From assembly GCF_001007935.1 (NCBI RefSeq), contig NZ_CP011451.1:682001-746000 (forward strand): a stretch of 64,000 nt of DNA, given 5' to 3'. Under the pieces are notes generated by a model, which saw nothing but the letters and a program-made list of their open reading frames with translations, did no database searches and was not told the origin of the DNA. Of the stretch, positions 54,273 to 64,000 are shown one piece after another. This DNA comes from Nitrosomonas communis. Its GTDB lineage: Bacteria > Pseudomonadota > Gammaproteobacteria > Burkholderiales > Nitrosomonadaceae. The position numbers were made by a program, and so were the translations under genes. The first letter of the stretch is position 1. The number at the start of each line of letters is the position of its first letter.

Positions 54273-55742
54273 TTATGCTCTTTCATACACCCATCTAATC
54301 AGTGCATCCATCGCTGAACGTGCGTTAGCTGCTTGCGCATGATTAACAAAGAAAACGATTACATTACGGCGATTTTTATGATCCAGTAAATAACCCGCAA
54401 TCGTCGCTACTTCGTTGAGCGTGCCGGTTTTCATATGCGCCCTTCCTGCCACCAGTGTTCCTTGAAAACGGCTTTTCATGGTGCCATCCACCCCGGCTAT
54501 CGGCAAGGATGAGATAAATTCCGGCATCACCGGACTGTGGAATGCTGCTACCAGCAATTCTCCCATTTGACTGGCACTGATCCGCTCTGTGCGTGATAAC
54601 CCTGAACCGTTCTCCAGAATTAATTCAGGTAAGTTTAATCGTTTGGTTAATAGCCAGTGTCTGATGGTTTGATCGGATTGCGCTAAAGAAACAGAAGTAT
54701 GCCCATTTGGCGGAATGGTCGTGTCCCCCAGCGCTAAATAGAGCTGTCGTGCCGCCACGTTGTTACTGAATTTGTTAATGCCACGAATAATTTGCGCAAG
54801 CGGTGGCGAATGATACACTTTTAGTGGTGCGGTCCCTTTTGGAACGACGCCATTGCGCACGACACCATTAAATGAGCCACCCTGCTGTCGCCATAATTTT
54901 TTGAATAAATCATGAATATAGTCTTGGTTTTCATGCAGACTCAAATAATAAGTATTGTGACCACATTGCATGGCGTAGTTACCATTGAGAATAACGGTAG
55001 TTCGACCATTACCACTTTGCCGTTCACGTACTTCGACGCGCAGTTGATTACTCCAGTCACCACAATTACCGCGAGTCAGTTTCAGATTATTCTGCAAATC
55101 GAGCAATTCTGAAGCAGGATCCGCCACGACGCGTACTATATTATTTTCTTCCTGAGGTATCAGATGCAATGCTGAGGTGCGATAATTGACCAGTAGTGCT
55201 TCAGGGAAAATGTTATAGGTTTTATAGCGGTCCCCATCAAAAGCACCAGGGTCACCCATGGTCACATTGTAATAGCTGTTGTCCAGCAGTAGATCGCCTG
55301 TAATTTCTTTGATACCAGCCTGCCGGATTTGGCGAACCAATAGCCAGAAATTTTCCAGATTGAGATGGGGATCACCATAGCCTTTAAGCGCGAGGTCGCC
55401 TCGTAACACCCCATCCTCTACCTTACCCAATGCATAGATTTCAGTTCGCCAGCTGTAGGCCGGCCCCAGCAACTCCAATCCCGCATAGGTGGTCACGAGC
55501 TTCATCACAGAAGCCGGGTTCAAGGCGGTCTCTGAATTAACTGCAATCACTGGCTGCTGGCTACTGACTTCTTTTACATAAATGCCGACCGCCGCCTCGG
55601 GAATGCCTGCTCGCTTGAGTGCCTGACGGACAGCCTGTGGCATATCGGCCGACCATGCAGGTAAAGCGCATAAGATGGTGATCGCCAGTAAAAAAGAAAG
55701 AATCACGCTTGATTTAGGCTTCAGGCTCAAGGATGGCTTCAT
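54273..55742 (-). CDS. dacB: D-alanyl-D-alanine carboxypeptidase/endopeptidase (PBP4)
   Basis: A 489-residue periplasmic class C low-molecular-mass penicillin-binding protein that trims peptidoglycan cross-links. The signal peptide is VILSFLLAITILCALPAWSA. Active-site motifs are SVMK (Ser78-Lys81, in LNPASVMKLVTTYAG), SNN in RGINKFSNNVAARQ and KTG in AHMKTGTLNEVATIAG. Between SxxK and SxN is the large insert typical of PBP4. The last 110 or so residues are duplicated in the pseudogene at 49718. Its 5' end lies about 20 bases from a MITE copy, so its promoter region may be altered by that insertion. Confidence 0.95.
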   Translation of the reverse strand: MKPSLSLKPKSSVILSFLLAITILCALPAWSADMPQAVRQALKRAGIPEAAVGIYVKEVSSQQPVIAVNSETALNPASVMKLVTTYAGLELLGPAYSWRTEIYALGKVEDGVLRGDLALKGYGDPHLNLENFWLLVRQIRQAGIKEITGDLLLDNSYYNVTMGDPGAFDGDRYKTYNIFPEALLVNYRTSALHLIPQEENNIVRVVADPASELLDLQNNLKLTRGNCGDWSNQLRVEVRERQSGNGRTTVILNGNYAMQCGHNTYYLSLHENQDYIHDLFKKLWRQQGGSFNGVVRNGVVPKGTAPLKVYHSPPLAQIIRGINKFSNNVAARQLYLALGDTTIPPNGHTSVSLAQSDQTIRHWLLTKRLNLPELILENGSGLSRTERISASQMGELLVAAFHSPVMPEFISSLPIAGVDGTMKSRFQGTLVAGRAHMKTGTLNEVATIAGYLLDHKNRRNVIVFFVNHAQAANARSAMDALIRWVYERA

Positions 55743-55761
55743 CCCAATTAAAAAAGGTTGG

Positions 55762-55945
55762 AGGGCACCTCTAAAAATTCATATTTGCGAGCATCCGCTT
55801 CGCGGATTGCCTGCTTACCCCGTCTCGTCACAATACTTCGTTGTTCACAAAAAAATGTTTCCTTACATATCAGTTATATGCTGCGTCAACATTTTTTTGT
55901 TCTCGCCTTGTCTTGTTTAGAACTCTGAATTTTTAGAGGCACCCT
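55762..55945. repeat. MITE-like dispersed repeat, copy 2 (inverted)
   Basis: A 184-base copy in reverse orientation to 3531-3711, with ends AGGGCACCTCTAAAAATTCA and, from the right, AGGGTGCCTCTAAAAATTCA. The interior differs from copy 1 at only a handful of positions. It lies just upstream of dacB. Confidence 0.88.
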
Positions 55946-55997
55946 TAATAAATTTGCGTGTTATCGTTTTTTTACTTAAAGCAGTTTTGAGGTTGAA

Positions 55998-56348
55998 TTA
56001 ACGTTTACCCTTGCAAATCGCAAACCCATCATCCCATCCCATGCGGTATTGCCCATCATTACGATAGCGTTGCTCATCCTTGAACCCATAACGGGTTTTT
56101 TTCGCGGTTTCACAACCGTCAATATAGCCTTCCTTGGTAGCAGGGGGATAACCGCTTAGATTGTAAGTGGGTCGTGTACTCGGTGGTAACGGGCCAGCCG
56201 GACGCTTCATTGGTGCCGGGGTGGGCTCTACCTCAGGCACAGGTTTTGCAGGCGTGCCAGGTGATGGTAAAGGTTGAGTCGGAGCACAGCTCGCCAGTAA
56301 CCCGACTAAAAACAGAGCCATTAAAGATATAGCTGAAATTCGATACAT
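55998..56348 (-). CDS. Small lipoprotein
   Basis: A 116-residue protein with a lipobox (LFLVGLLASCAPTQ, Cys about residue 21), followed by a Pro-rich spacer (PLPSPGTPAKPVPEVEPTPA). A C-terminal domain reads EGYIDGCETAKKTRYGFKDE, then YRMGWDDGFAICKGKR, with two conserved cysteines. The YxxGWDDGF..C pattern occurs in small envelope lipoproteins of unknown role. Independent of its neighbours. Confidence 0.8.
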   Translation of the reverse strand: MYRISAISLMALFLVGLLASCAPTQPLPSPGTPAKPVPEVEPTPAPMKRPAGPLPPSTRPTYNLSGYPPATKEGYIDGCETAKKTRYGFKDEQRYRNDGQYRMGWDDGFAICKGKR

Positions 56349-56395
56349 CGTTGTTCCTTTTTATTTTCTCCAAACGATTTCTTCGGCAAACCTTA

Positions 56396-56511
56396 TGCCA
56401 TTTCTAACTCAAAACTGACTTTGTCGGCCTGATTTGGTCTTTTTTATCTTGCCGTAATATTGATACTGTCGGCAGTTCGCCTTCGCGTCATGTTTGATTT
56501 TGAAATGGAAT
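56396..56511. repeat. Palindromic dispersed repeat, copy F (with insertion)
   Basis: It starts TGCCATTTCTAACTCAAAAC and ends GATTTTGAAATGGAA. It is longer than the other copies because of about 18 extra bases (TGATTTGGTCTTTTTTAT) near the middle. It lies just beyond the sucD stop on the minus strand. Confidence 0.8.
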
Positions 56512-56530
56512 TAAAGCCGTGTCTTTGCGG

Positions 56531-57406
56531 TTACAATACCGATTTGAGTAATTTACCCATTTCCGCCGGGTTGCGGGTGACGCGAATCCCGCATTCCTCC
56601 ATGACGTCAATTTTTCCCTGCGCCGTTCCTTGACCGCCTGCAATAATGGCACCGGCATGCCCCATGCGTTTGCCGGGCGGTGCGGCCAGGCCTGCGATAA
56701 AGCCAACCACCGGCTTTTTCATGTTGTCCTTGATCCAGCGCGCGCAGTCTTCTTCATCCGTTCCACCGATCTCGCCCACCATCAATACCGCATCGGTTTC
56801 AGCATCATTATTGAACAGTTCCATTACATCGCGATGTTTCAAGCCATTGATCGGATCTCCGCCGATGCCCACGCAGGTGGATTGCCCTAATCCGAGTGAC
56901 ATCAGCTGCGCAACAGCCTCATAAGTCAGCGTGCCTGATCGTGACACCACCCCAATGCGTCCTTTCTGATGGATATAACCGGGCATGATGCCAATTTTGA
57001 TCTCATCGGGGGTAATGATGCCGGGGCAATTGGGTCCAATCAGGCGTGTTTTGCGCTCTTCCATTTTATAACGGGTACGCAGCATATCGCGCACAGGGAT
57101 GCCTTCCGTGATACAAATCACCAGGTCGAGCTCTGCTTCGACTGCCTCATCGATCGCTGCCGCAGCAAAGGCAGGCGGCACATAAATGACTGAAACGGTC
57201 GCCCCCGTGGCCTGCTTGGCTTCCTGCACAGTCGCAAAAATGGGGATTCCGTCAAACTGTTCACCCGGCTTTTTGGGATTGACGCCTGCGACGAAACATT
57301 GTTGTCCGTTGGCATATTCACGGCACAGTCGGGTATGGAATTGTCCTGTTTTACCCGTAATGCCTTGGGTCATTATTCGGCTATTTTTATTAATCAAGAT
57401 AGACAT
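56531..57406 (-). CDS. sucD: Succinyl-CoA ligase, alpha subunit
   Basis: The subunit binds CoA and carries the phosphohistidine in the ADP/GDP-dependent succinyl-CoA to succinate step of the TCA cycle. The 291-residue product shows the CoA-binding GITGKTGQFHTRLCREY, NPKKPGEQFDGIPIF, IGPNCPGIITPDE, RSGTLTYEAVAQL and the catalytic His region GHAGAIIAGGQGTA. It is complete and lies 20 bases downstream of sucC. Confidence 0.97.
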   Translation of the reverse strand: MSILINKNSRIMTQGITGKTGQFHTRLCREYANGQQCFVAGVNPKKPGEQFDGIPIFATVQEAKQATGATVSVIYVPPAFAAAAIDEAVEAELDLVICITEGIPVRDMLRTRYKMEERKTRLIGPNCPGIITPDEIKIGIMPGYIHQKGRIGVVSRSGTLTYEAVAQLMSLGLGQSTCVGIGGDPINGLKHRDVMELFNNDAETDAVLMVGEIGGTDEEDCARWIKDNMKKPVVGFIAGLAAPPGKRMGHAGAIIAGGQGTAQGKIDVMEECGIRVTRNPAEMGKLLKSVL

Positions 57407-57426
57407 GCTCTAGATTCCCCTTGTTC

Positions 57427-58587
57427 CTATGCAGCGGCACTGACTGCTTTCTCGGCAGCATCGGCCATGGTCGTGGCAGAAATAATCGGTAATCCCGATT
57501 CTGCCAGAATTTTTTTACCTAATTCGACATTGGTCCCTTCCAGGCGCACAATCAATGGCACCGCTAATTTTACTTCTCGTGCTGCCGTGGTCACTCCTTG
57601 CGCAATGACATCGCATTTCATGATGCCGCCAAAGATGTTGACCAGGATAGCGCGCAAGTTTGGATTACGCAGCATGATTTTAAATGCCTCGGTTACTTTT
57701 TCGACACTCGCGCCACCGCCCACATCCAGGAAGTTAGCAGGATTACCGCCATACAGCTTGATGATATCCATCGTGGCCATCGCAAGCCCTGCGCCATTCA
57801 CCAGACAGCCAATGTTACCATCGAGCGGAATATACGAGAGATCATGCTCGGCCGCTTGAATTTCTGCCGGATCTTCTTCATCCAGATCGCGCAAAGCGAC
57901 AATATCGGGATGGCGAAAGAGCGCATTATCATCGAAATTCATTTTTGCATCCAACGCCAGTACCTGGCCGTCACGCGTGACAATGAGCGGATTAATTTCC
58001 AGCAGCGAGGCGTCATTCTCGTCAAAAGCTTGATATAACCCTTTCAATAATGTTTGGGCTGCCAGTTGACTGGAGGCAGGGATGCCGATTTTACGCACCA
58101 CGTCATTGGCTTCCTCATCACTGAGTCCTGTCATGGGGTTGATCAGAATTTTATGAATTTTTTCTGGCGTGCTTGCAGCCACTTGTTCGATATCCATACC
58201 TCCTTCCGAGCTTGCGATCAGACAGGCACGCTGGCGGCCGCGATCGATCACAATTCCCATATAATATTCGTGCTGAATGTCGACCCCTTGCTCGAGATAG
58301 AGGCGATGGACCACTTGTCCGGCTGGGCCCGTTTGCGGCGTGATGAGCGGTTTATTCAACATCCCTTCCGCCAGTAACCGTACTTCTGCCAATGACCGCG
58401 CTAGTTTGACCCCCCCGCCTTTACCCCGTCCGCCTGCATAGATTTGGGCCTTGACGACCCATTTATTCCCTCCTAGTTGTTCAGCCGCGGCAGCCGCGTC
58501 CTCCACGCTGAAGCATGCAATGCCTGCCGGTGTCTTTACCTCATAACGGCGTAAAATCTCCTTAGCCTGGTATTCATGAATTTTCAT
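57427..58587 (-). CDS. sucC: Succinyl-CoA ligase, beta subunit
   Basis: The nucleotide- and succinate-binding subunit of succinyl-CoA synthetase. The 386-residue product begins [20 protein letters not shown], followed by the ATP-grasp domain ([20 protein letters not shown]), [57 protein letters not shown] and [17 protein letters not shown]. Length is typical. It starts 11 bases after the stop of the hybrid kinase gene, so sucCD are probably transcribed with the regulator, unlike the usual sucABCD arrangement. Confidence 0.97.
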   Translation of the reverse strand: MKIHEYQAKEILRRYEVKTPAGIACFSVEDAAAAAEQLGGNKWVVKAQIYAGGRGKGGGVKLARSLAEVRLLAEGMLNKPLITPQTGPAGQVVHRLYLEQGVDIQHEYYMGIVIDRGRQRACLIASSEGGMDIEQVAASTPEKIHKILINPMTGLSDEEANDVVRKIGIPASSQLAAQTLLKGLYQAFDENDASLLEINPLIVTRDGQVLALDAKMNFDDNALFRHPDIVALRDLDEEDPAEIQAAEHDLSYIPLDGNIGCLVNGAGLAMATMDIIKLYGGNPANFLDVGGGASVEKVTEAFKIMLRNPNLRAILVNIFGGIMKCDVIAQGVTTAAREVKLAVPLIVRLEGTNVELGKKILAESGLPIISATTMADAAEKAVSAAA

Positions 58588-58598
58588 GGTTAATATCC

Positions 58599-61500
58599 TT
58601 ATTTCTTTAGGGTAGCTTTATTGTTGTTATCCAGTGTCGCCAGATACGTATCGACTGCTTTCAATTCTTGTTCGAAATGAGGCAGCAAACTGGCTAATTC
58701 TTTTTCATTGCGATCTTTGGCAGCTTGCTCTATTTTCGCACACCATTCGCCCAGCTGTATTGCTCCGACTGATCGCGCTGAGGATTTGAGTTTATGTGCG
58801 GCAGCTTTAATTAAATCCAATTGGTTCTTGTCAGCGGCACTGCGCAATTGCTCGCCAATTTCGCGCGCATTGATACGAAAATCCTGCAAAAATTCTCGAA
58901 TGGTAGCGGGATCATTCCCCACCAATGCTTCGAGCACACTCACATCGACCGAACTAGCTGCTTGACCGCCCGCAACCTGCTCAGCAGGTGCAGCAGGCTT
59001 TTGTTCGGGTTCGGGTTCGGGTTCGGGTTCGGGTGTAGGCATCCATTTCTCCAGCGTGGCTTTGAGTTGCTGCAGCTGAACTGGCTTGCTCAGATAATCA
59101 TTCATGCCGATCGCACGGCATTTATCGGCTTCACCTTTGAGTGCATTAGCGGTTAGCGCAATAATGGGAATACTCGTCTTGCCTTGCTGGGCTCTGCGGA
59201 TAGCTTGGGTAAGCTGATAGCCATCCATCTTCGGCATATGCAGGTCAGTGAGGAGCAAAGCATAGTTTCCGCTTTGCCAGCGCTCTAAGGCCTCCTGTCC
59301 ATCCGGTACCACATCCGCGGTATACCCCAGCAAAGCCAGTTGCTGTCGAATCACTTTCTGGTTGATCTCATTATCTTCCGCTACCAGGAGCAGTTTACCT
59401 TGTTGCAAGGCTTCCTCACGGGAGGGGGGTGTAACCTTTTTAATCCCTTCCGGCGTAGCGACTTCTTCTTCCAGTTTTGCTCTGCCTGCGGCAGCAGCAA
59501 CAGCTTGAAGAAAGGCTTGCCGATAGAGAATATTTCCATCTAGCGTAACCGATCCGTCTGGCTCGATACGTCCGCGATGACGCCGCCCGCGTTTAACGAT
59601 GACAAAATGAGGTTTTTCTTGTGTCTCCAGCATCATGCGAGTGCGGAAAGCCAGCCGCAAATCATCGACCGGAGGCTCCTCATGACCTGCATCAATTACC
59701 AGTAGCCATTGCCCATGGGGCAGCGTCTTGATGCGCTCACGCGCGGTCGCAAGATCAATCACGCGCTCGACTTTCGCGCCGGCAAACTTCAGATAGGCAA
59801 CTAGGTCGTTACTGATTCCCTCGTCGCTACCGACCACCAGACATGAAAGCCCTTTTAGATTAAACACTTTTTCGTGCCTGTCAGCTGATTTAACCGGTAC
59901 AGGCTTAAAGGGTAAATGCACGATAAAAGTGGAACCTTCACCGAGAACACTTTGTACCGTGATTTCTCCTCCCATCAATTCCACCAAATGATGAGTAATC
60001 GTTAGTCCCAGGCCAGTGCCGCCAAAACGCCGCGTAGTCGATACATCTCCCTGGCTAAAGGGGGTAAACAGACGATCCAGTGTCTCTTGATTCATACCGA
60101 TACCATTATCGGTTACCTGAAATGCGATAAGAACACGGTCGGGACTTGACTCGGTCATGCTTACGTTAACGGACACTCGTCCCGGCCGCTGCTGGCCACT
60201 GGAAAATTTGATTGAATTATTGATCAGATTGATCAGCACTTGGCGTAGTCGCAACGCATCGCCGAGTACCTCCTCAGGGATAGTCGGATCGGCAAATAAA
60301 GTCAGCTCTACTCCGCGGTTCGCTGCCAAATGCTCGAGCATGCTGCAGGCCTTTTCCACCACGGCTGCCAAGGGAATAGGGGTAAGTTCGATTTCTATCT
60401 TGCCAGCTTCCACTTTTGAGAAATCCAGAATATCTTCGATGATTTCGAGTAAGGTAAACGCTGATTCTTTGATCAGATTGGTCATTTCCATCTGATAGCT
60501 GGTCAAGCTTGATTGCTGCAAGACTTCAATCATCCCAATGACACCATTCATAGGCGTTCGAATCTCGTGACTCATCACTGCCAGGAAAGCTGATTTAGCC
60601 TTATTCGCTTCCTCTGCTTCCAGTCGAGCATTCTCTAAATCCTTCATGATTTTTACATGCTCGCGGATATCACGCATCACCCCGGTAAAATGGCGTTCAT
60701 TTCCGACGAAATATTCACTGACCGCGAGATAGATAGGAATCCGTTCACCATTTTTGTGTATGGCTTCTACTTCACGCCCAAGACCAATGCTATGCGATCC
60801 GGGAGAATGATGACCGATATATTCTCGACCTTGCCCAGTCCTACAATATCGCTCCATATAAAATGAATGTTTGCTTCGATCCGGTTCAGGCACCAGAATA
60901 GACACATTCTGCCCAACTGCTTCCTCAGAGGTATAACCAAATAACTTTTCCATCACGGGATTGACCGATAGCATAACGCCTGTTTCATCCGTCGTGACGA
61001 CACAATCCACCATGTGCTCAACGACTGAACGCATCTCCTCTTCTTTAATGGCTAATTCAGCGTTAGCACTTTCCAGTTCGGCTGTCCGTTCTGCCACCCG
61101 ATCTTCCAGCTCACGATAGCTGTTACTCAACCGTTCAGTCATGATATTGAAGGCGTCGGCAAATTTCCCTATCTCATCCCACCCTTCGCTTGGAACCCGC
61201 TGTTGTAAATCCCCTGATGCAATGGCCTGTGCTCCCTGGTTGAGTTTTTTCAGGGGAATGACGACGCGCCGGTTGAATAACAAGGCCCCTAACGTGGTAA
61301 GGATAAAGGCCAGGCACAGAATTACAAGATCAATGATGCGTACCCGAAAAACAGCTGCAAAAGCTTCTTTCACATCAACCTGAACCACTATTCCCCACTT
61401 CATACGTGGAATATAACGCCAGGCCGCCACCACCTTATTACCACTATAATCGATAGCCAGCCCCGCTCCCGCCCGACCGGCCAGGCTATGTTTAATGGTT

Positions 61501-62294
61501 GTCGACAGAATGGGATTATCCAACGGAATGGTTCGCTTTAAGGCAGCATCCGGCTCGTCACTCAAAGGCGCCATGACCAGCGCAGTATGTCCATTTTCAA
61601 GACGCGTGACAACCGTTTCACCACTCTTTCCCAGCCCGATATTATTCGTTAACACTTTAAATACATGTTCACTATATATCTGCAGTGCAAATATCCCCTT
61701 TAACTCGCCTTCAATTATGATAGGAACTGCAACGAAAGCCGCAATTTCTCCTTTGGAAGGTCCGTAATATTCGAAATCCGAGATACTGCTTGTCTGCGTA
61801 TTGAGTGCCTGACGAAATACTTGAGCCAACCCTGTATGCCGGTAGGGGCCCGTAAATAAATTGGTAGCAAAATCTGATTCATGTGCATAGCTGAATACTA
61901 TCCAGCCATCCGTCGAAATCAGGAAAACATCATAATAGTTTGCTCTCTGGATAAACCGTTTATAGTGACCGCGGTGAATAGCATCTATCTCACGATACTC
62001 TTTAGAATCCACACCATACTGACTAAAGACCTTGGTAAACTCATTCACTGCCCGGTAGGTCGTTTCAGCTGCCTGGATTACGTTGGCATCCAGCATGCGC
62101 TCATTTAAGTAGTCGTTAATTTGTTCAACTTTTTTATCAGCGATGGCTGAGACTTGTTGGATAGCTGCCTTGTGAATTTCGCTCTCAAACGTCCGTAACA
62201 GGCTATAGCCAATCAGAGCTATGGGTAGTAGCGCGACCAATGCAAACCAGATTGCGAAGCGCTGTGTGAGGGAAGTAAATTGAATTCGAATCAT
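58599..62294 (-). CDS. Hybrid sensor histidine kinase (Cache-HAMP-PAS-HisKA-REC-REC-HPt)
   Basis: A 1231-residue kinase from ATG 62294 (GTGAGA upstream; a longer frame to 62387 overlaps the preceding gene and adds untypical residues). TM1 is about 13-33, a periplasmic Cache-like sensor 40-300 and TM2 318-340. HAMP is 341-400, PAS about 420-545 ([20 protein letters not shown]) and HisKA with [17 protein letters not shown] (phospho-His 576). The ATPase shows [15 protein letters not shown] and [16 protein letters not shown] degenerate receiver spans 815-930. A second receiver, 967-1085, has [13 protein letters not shown] (Asp1017). HPt is 1118-1220 ([15 protein letters not shown], His1167). This is BarA-type phosphorelay architecture. 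A Pro-Glu linker (1088-1097) joins receiver and HPt. Confidence 0.93.
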   Translation of the reverse strand: MIRIQFTSLTQRFAIWFALVALLPIALIGYSLLRTFESEIHKAAIQQVSAIADKKVEQINDYLNERMLDANVIQAAETTYRAVNEFTKVFSQYGVDSKEYREIDAIHRGHYKRFIQRANYYDVFLISTDGWIVFSYAHESDFATNLFTGPYRHTGLAQVFRQALNTQTSSISDFEYYGPSKGEIAAFVAVPIIIEGELKGIFALQIYSEHVFKVLTNNIGLGKSGETVVTRLENGHTALVMAPLSDEPDAALKRTIPLDNPILSTTIKHSLAGRAGAGLAIDYSGNKVVAAWRYIPRMKWGIVVQVDVKEAFAAVFRVRIIDLVILCLAFILTTLGALLFNRRVVIPLKKLNQGAQAIASGDLQQRVPSEGWDEIGKFADAFNIMTERLSNSYRELEDRVAERTAELESANAELAIKEEEMRSVVEHMVDCVVTTDETGVMLSVNPVMEKLFGYTSEEAVGQNVSILVPEPDRSKHSFYMERYCRTGQGREYIGHHSPGSHSIGLGREVEAIHKNGERIPIYLAVSEYFVGNERHFTGVMRDIREHVKIMKDLENARLEAEEANKAKSAFLAVMSHEIRTPMNGVIGMIEVLQQSSLTSYQMEMTNLIKESAFTLLEIIEDILDFSKVEAGKIEIELTPIPLAAVVEKACSMLEHLAANRGVELTLFADPTIPEEVLGDALRLRQVLINLINNSIKFSSGQQRPGRVSVNVSMTESSPDRVLIAFQVTDNGIGMNQETLDRLFTPFSQGDVSTTRRFGGTGLGLTITHHLVELMGGEITVQSVLGEGSTFIVHLPFKPVPVKSADRHEKVFNLKGLSCLVVGSDEGISNDLVAYLKFAGAKVERVIDLATARERIKTLPHGQWLLVIDAGHEEPPVDDLRLAFRTRMMLETQEKPHFVIVKRGRRHRGRIEPDGSVTLDGNILYRQAFLQAVAAAAGRAKLEEEVATPEGIKKVTPPSREEALQQGKLLLVAEDNEINQKVIRQQLALLGYTADVVPDGQEALERWQSGNYALLLTDLHMPKMDGYQLTQAIRRAQQGKTSIPIIALTANALKGEADKCRAIGMNDYLSKPVQLQQLKATLEKWMPTPEPEPEPEPEQKPAAPAEQVAGGQAASSVDVSVLEALVGNDPATIREFLQDFRINAREIGEQLRSAADKNQLDLIKAAAHKLKSSARSVGAIQLGEWCAKIEQAAKDRNEKELASLLPHFEQELKAVDTYLATLDNNNKATLKK
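59004..59033 (-). repeat. Hexanucleotide microsatellite in the kinase gene
   Basis: Five perfect TTCGGG units on the plus strand encode the alternating Pro-Glu linker between the receiver and HPt domains. Unit gain or loss changes the linker by two residues without shifting the frame. Confidence 0.9.
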
Positions 62295-62296
62295 TC

Positions 62297-63085
62297 TCAC
62301 AAGCAATCTGCATTGTGTGGCTGTTTCAGGCTGCGGCGCGCATAGTAGGCGAATGCAGCGGCACTGCGTTGTGCACGCAAAATCCAATCGTGTGCTTCAC
62401 GCCCGAGTTCCGGATCAATTGGCTCAATCTTACCAGCAGAAGCTGCCAGCAGATGCATACGCGCTGCCCGCTCAAATGCGAGCGCCAGCAGGCAAGCTTC
62501 TTCAATACTGCCACAAGCCACCAATAAGCCATGATGCGCCAGCAATAAAGCCCGTTTATTGCCCAATGCGGAGGCAATCAGCTCGCCTTCCTCGTTGCCT
62601 ACTGGCACGCCTGGCCATTTAGGGAGGAAAGCCACATCCTCATAGAGTACGCAATTATCCATATGAGAAATTTGCAACGGTACTTCCAACATGCTCAAAG
62701 CGGCTGTATGCACCGCATGGGTATGAATGATACAGCGCACATCAGGGCGCGCGCGGTAGACCCAGGCATGGAAGCGGTTGGCAGGATTAGCCATGCCGTC
62801 CCCTTCCAGTACCTGCAAATTCTCATCAACCAGCAATAAATTACCTGCACTGATCTCGTCAAATCCCAGGCCAAGCCGCTGCGTCAGAAAAGTACCCGGC
62901 TGCTCCATACGTGCCGTGATCTGGCCAGCAAGGCCGGAATCATGACCATTATCGAACAGAATGCGGCACGTCAAGGCCAGTTTCTGGCGTAAGGAATAGC
63001 CGGCATCCTGGATATGCTGCTCCATCTGATTGAAAGCGTGTTGGATCAATTGATTCTTATCGAGGTTAAAGGTGTCATGGCTCAT
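62297..63085 (-). CDS. Class II aldolase / adducin-family protein
   Basis: A 262-residue protein from ATG 63085, which has AGAGAAAG upstream; earlier in-frame ATGs lack a ribosome binding site. Motifs: ILFDNGHDSGLAGQITARM, FDEISAGNLLLVDENLQVLE and the zinc-binding HTHAVHTAALSMLE. Then come NEEGELIASALGNKRALLLA and HHGLLVACGSIEEACLLALA, with the third metal His. This fits the ribulose/fuculose-phosphate aldolase fold. Some members are L-fuculose-phosphate aldolases, but substrate cannot be read here. The stop overlaps closely with the kinase start (two-base gap), so both are one operon with sucCD. Confidence 0.85.
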   Translation of the reverse strand: MSHDTFNLDKNQLIQHAFNQMEQHIQDAGYSLRQKLALTCRILFDNGHDSGLAGQITARMEQPGTFLTQRLGLGFDEISAGNLLLVDENLQVLEGDGMANPANRFHAWVYRARPDVRCIIHTHAVHTAALSMLEVPLQISHMDNCVLYEDVAFLPKWPGVPVGNEEGELIASALGNKRALLLAHHGLLVACGSIEEACLLALAFERAARMHLLAASAGKIEPIDPELGREAHDWILRAQRSAAAFAYYARRSLKQPHNADCL

Positions 63086-63331
63086 GGTAGCTTTCTCTGA
63101 TTGTGGCTCATACTGACTCATACCGGTATAAAATGGTGAATAATAATCAGCATACCAAATAATCATACTGATTGCGTTAACTATTCCTGCTCCCTCTTCA
63201 AGCGATTAAAAACAGCTAGTGGAATAATTCTAAATCCCAATAGAAAAGTAAATAATATTAGACATATTTCATTTATTTTCATGACGTTATGTCAAATTAT
63301 AATTTCAGTTTTTATTAAGAATTAGAATAAT

Positions 63332-63421
63332 ATGATAAATCACCCTGATGTGCGTTGGCAGCAACGCTTTAGCAGCTATAAAAAAGCCCTAACCCAGCTT
63401 ACCCCGCGTAAGGCGCAATAA
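63332..63421 (+). pseudogene. Fragment of a nucleotidyltransferase-partner (HI0074/HEPN-type) protein
   Basis: A 29-codon frame MINHPDVRWQQRFSSYKKAL, TQLTPRKAQ, then stop. The first 20 residues match the usual start of nucleotidyltransferase substrate-binding proteins of MNT/HEPN toxin-antitoxin pairs, which are about 140 residues long. Only the extreme N-terminus remains. Confidence 0.5.
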
Positions 63422-63451
63422 CCAGCGGGCATTGCGCCGTATGTGCCTTAC
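63408..63451. other. Nested inverted repeat
   Basis: GTAAGGCGCAAT is mirrored by ATTGCGCC and, after a short gap, CCTTAC, giving a 14-bp interrupted stem. It resembles the GGCGCAAT..ATTGCGCC hairpins scattered in many proteobacterial genomes. It overlaps the stop of the fragment above. Confidence 0.6.
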
Positions 63452-63526
63452 CTCCCCATCTGGTGCAATGCGTTACACTTATTGCACCCTATAGCATGTC
63501 CCCTATAAATTGATTATAATTTACAG

Positions 63527-64000
63527 ATGACCTATCCGATATTATTTCGCCGTAAAGTATTATCCGTTCGTGAGAAGGAGAACCTCTCAATCGCGCAAGT
63601 GGCCAAGCGTTTTGGTGTAGGGGTCGCCAGCGTGATGCGTTGGATCAAAACTCCCGATCCCAAGACCACCCGCAACAAACCTGCCACCAGGATCAACATG
63701 GAAATGTTGGCGCAGGACATCAAGAATTATCCGGACGCGCATCAGTACGAGCGCGCCAAACGGTTGGGTGTCAGCAAGCAAGGCATTAACCATGCTTTAA
63801 AGCGTCTGGGCGTGACTTATAAAAAAAAAAGCCTGTGTCACCCCAAAGCCAGCGAAAAAGAGCGGCGTATCTTCCAGCAAAAAATTGAAGACTATGAGCG
63901 AGCAGGCCGCGTTATCGTCTACCTTGATGAAAGCGGCTTTGCGCACGACATGCCACGCACGCATGGCTATGCGCCAGTGGGTGAGCGCGTCCATGGCGTA
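63527..64000 (+). CDS. IS630-family transposase, N-terminal part (cut by window edge)
   Basis: The frame runs from ATG 63527 off the right edge. It shows LFRRKVLSVREKENLSIAQV, AKRFGVGVASVMRWIKTPDP, a paired helix-turn-helix region (AKRLGVSKQGINHALKRLGV) and the start of the DDE domain, VIVYLDESGFAHDMPRTHGY, where the first catalytic Asp is present. A run of ten A at 63821-63830 stays in frame (YKKKS). The upstream inverted end could not be defined. Confidence 0.9.
   Translation, partial: MTYPILFRRKVLSVREKENLSIAQVAKRFGVGVASVMRWIKTPDPKTTRNKPATRINMEMLAQDIKNYPDAHQYERAKRLGVSKQGINHALKRLGVTYKKKSLCHPKASEKERRIFQQKIEDYERAGRVIVYLDESGFAHDMPRTHGYAPVGERVHGV

Noticed and set aside
63821..63830. A10 run as a programmed frameshift in the IS630 transposase
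   Set aside because: The frame is continuous through the run up to the window end, so no shift is needed. Slippage remains possible but is not supported.

Overview
The window looks like a chromosomal segment of a betaproteobacterium, most likely a Nitrosomonas-type ammonia oxidiser. This rests on the comEC / rpe-gph-trpE core block, the sucCD block, the RAYT and IS630 elements and the abundance of small palindromic repeats. It is an inference from gene content, not a database match. No rRNA, tRNA or CRISPR array was seen.

Left core (1-5.4 kb): a partial comEC (minus) diverges from rpe, gph and trpE (plus). A 181-bp MITE-like repeat lies between gph and trpE. The end of trpE starts a diverged tandem repeat with a period of about 217-235 bp. 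No trpG follows.

Surface-glycan island (6-44.3 kb): an RTX-repeat protein is followed by two glycosyltransferases and a TPR protein. Next come a DUF5010-like secreted hydrolase, a small beta-type protein whose domain recurs fused to a WcbI-like protein, a lone adenylylsulfate kinase (cysC), a large glycosyltransferase and a GSCFA protein. A GDP-mannose to GDP-fucose set follows (phosphohexomutase, fcl, gmd, with manC at the far end), with a secreted fucosidase-like protein and a sulfotransferase. The last part is a run of glycosyltransferases, FkbM-type methyltransferases and three large coiled-coil proteins. Together these genes suggest a fucosylated, possibly sulfated and methylated surface polysaccharide or glycoprotein. 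No flippase, polymerase or ABC exporter is present, so export must be encoded elsewhere.

The most novel-looking part is 34.1-42.7 kb. Three adjacent genes carry the same 77-residue (11-heptad, 231-bp) coiled-coil repeat, grafted onto a sulfotransferase-like, a methyltransferase-like and a glycosyltransferase module. Two of them end in the same tail (DVLLREPGL), and a 50-codon gene is tucked between those two. The layout recalls the WbdD molecular ruler that sets O-antigen chain length.

Accessory and decay zone (45-56.5 kb): an RNase T2 diverges from a secreted Agd3-like deacetylase and a small exported protein. Each of these two units ends in a closely related long hairpin. Next come VapBC, a HigBA locus whose toxin has an amber codon, an intact RAYT element, and a second RAYT copy with an amber codon fused to a duplicated 3' end of dacB. 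Full-length dacB, a second MITE copy and a lipoprotein follow. At least six copies of a roughly 101-bp palindromic repeat are scattered through the window, four of them here.

Right core (56.5-64 kb): sucD and sucC lie directly downstream of a large hybrid histidine kinase and a class II aldolase-like gene, all minus. A nucleotidyltransferase-partner remnant and the start of an IS630-family transposase end the window.
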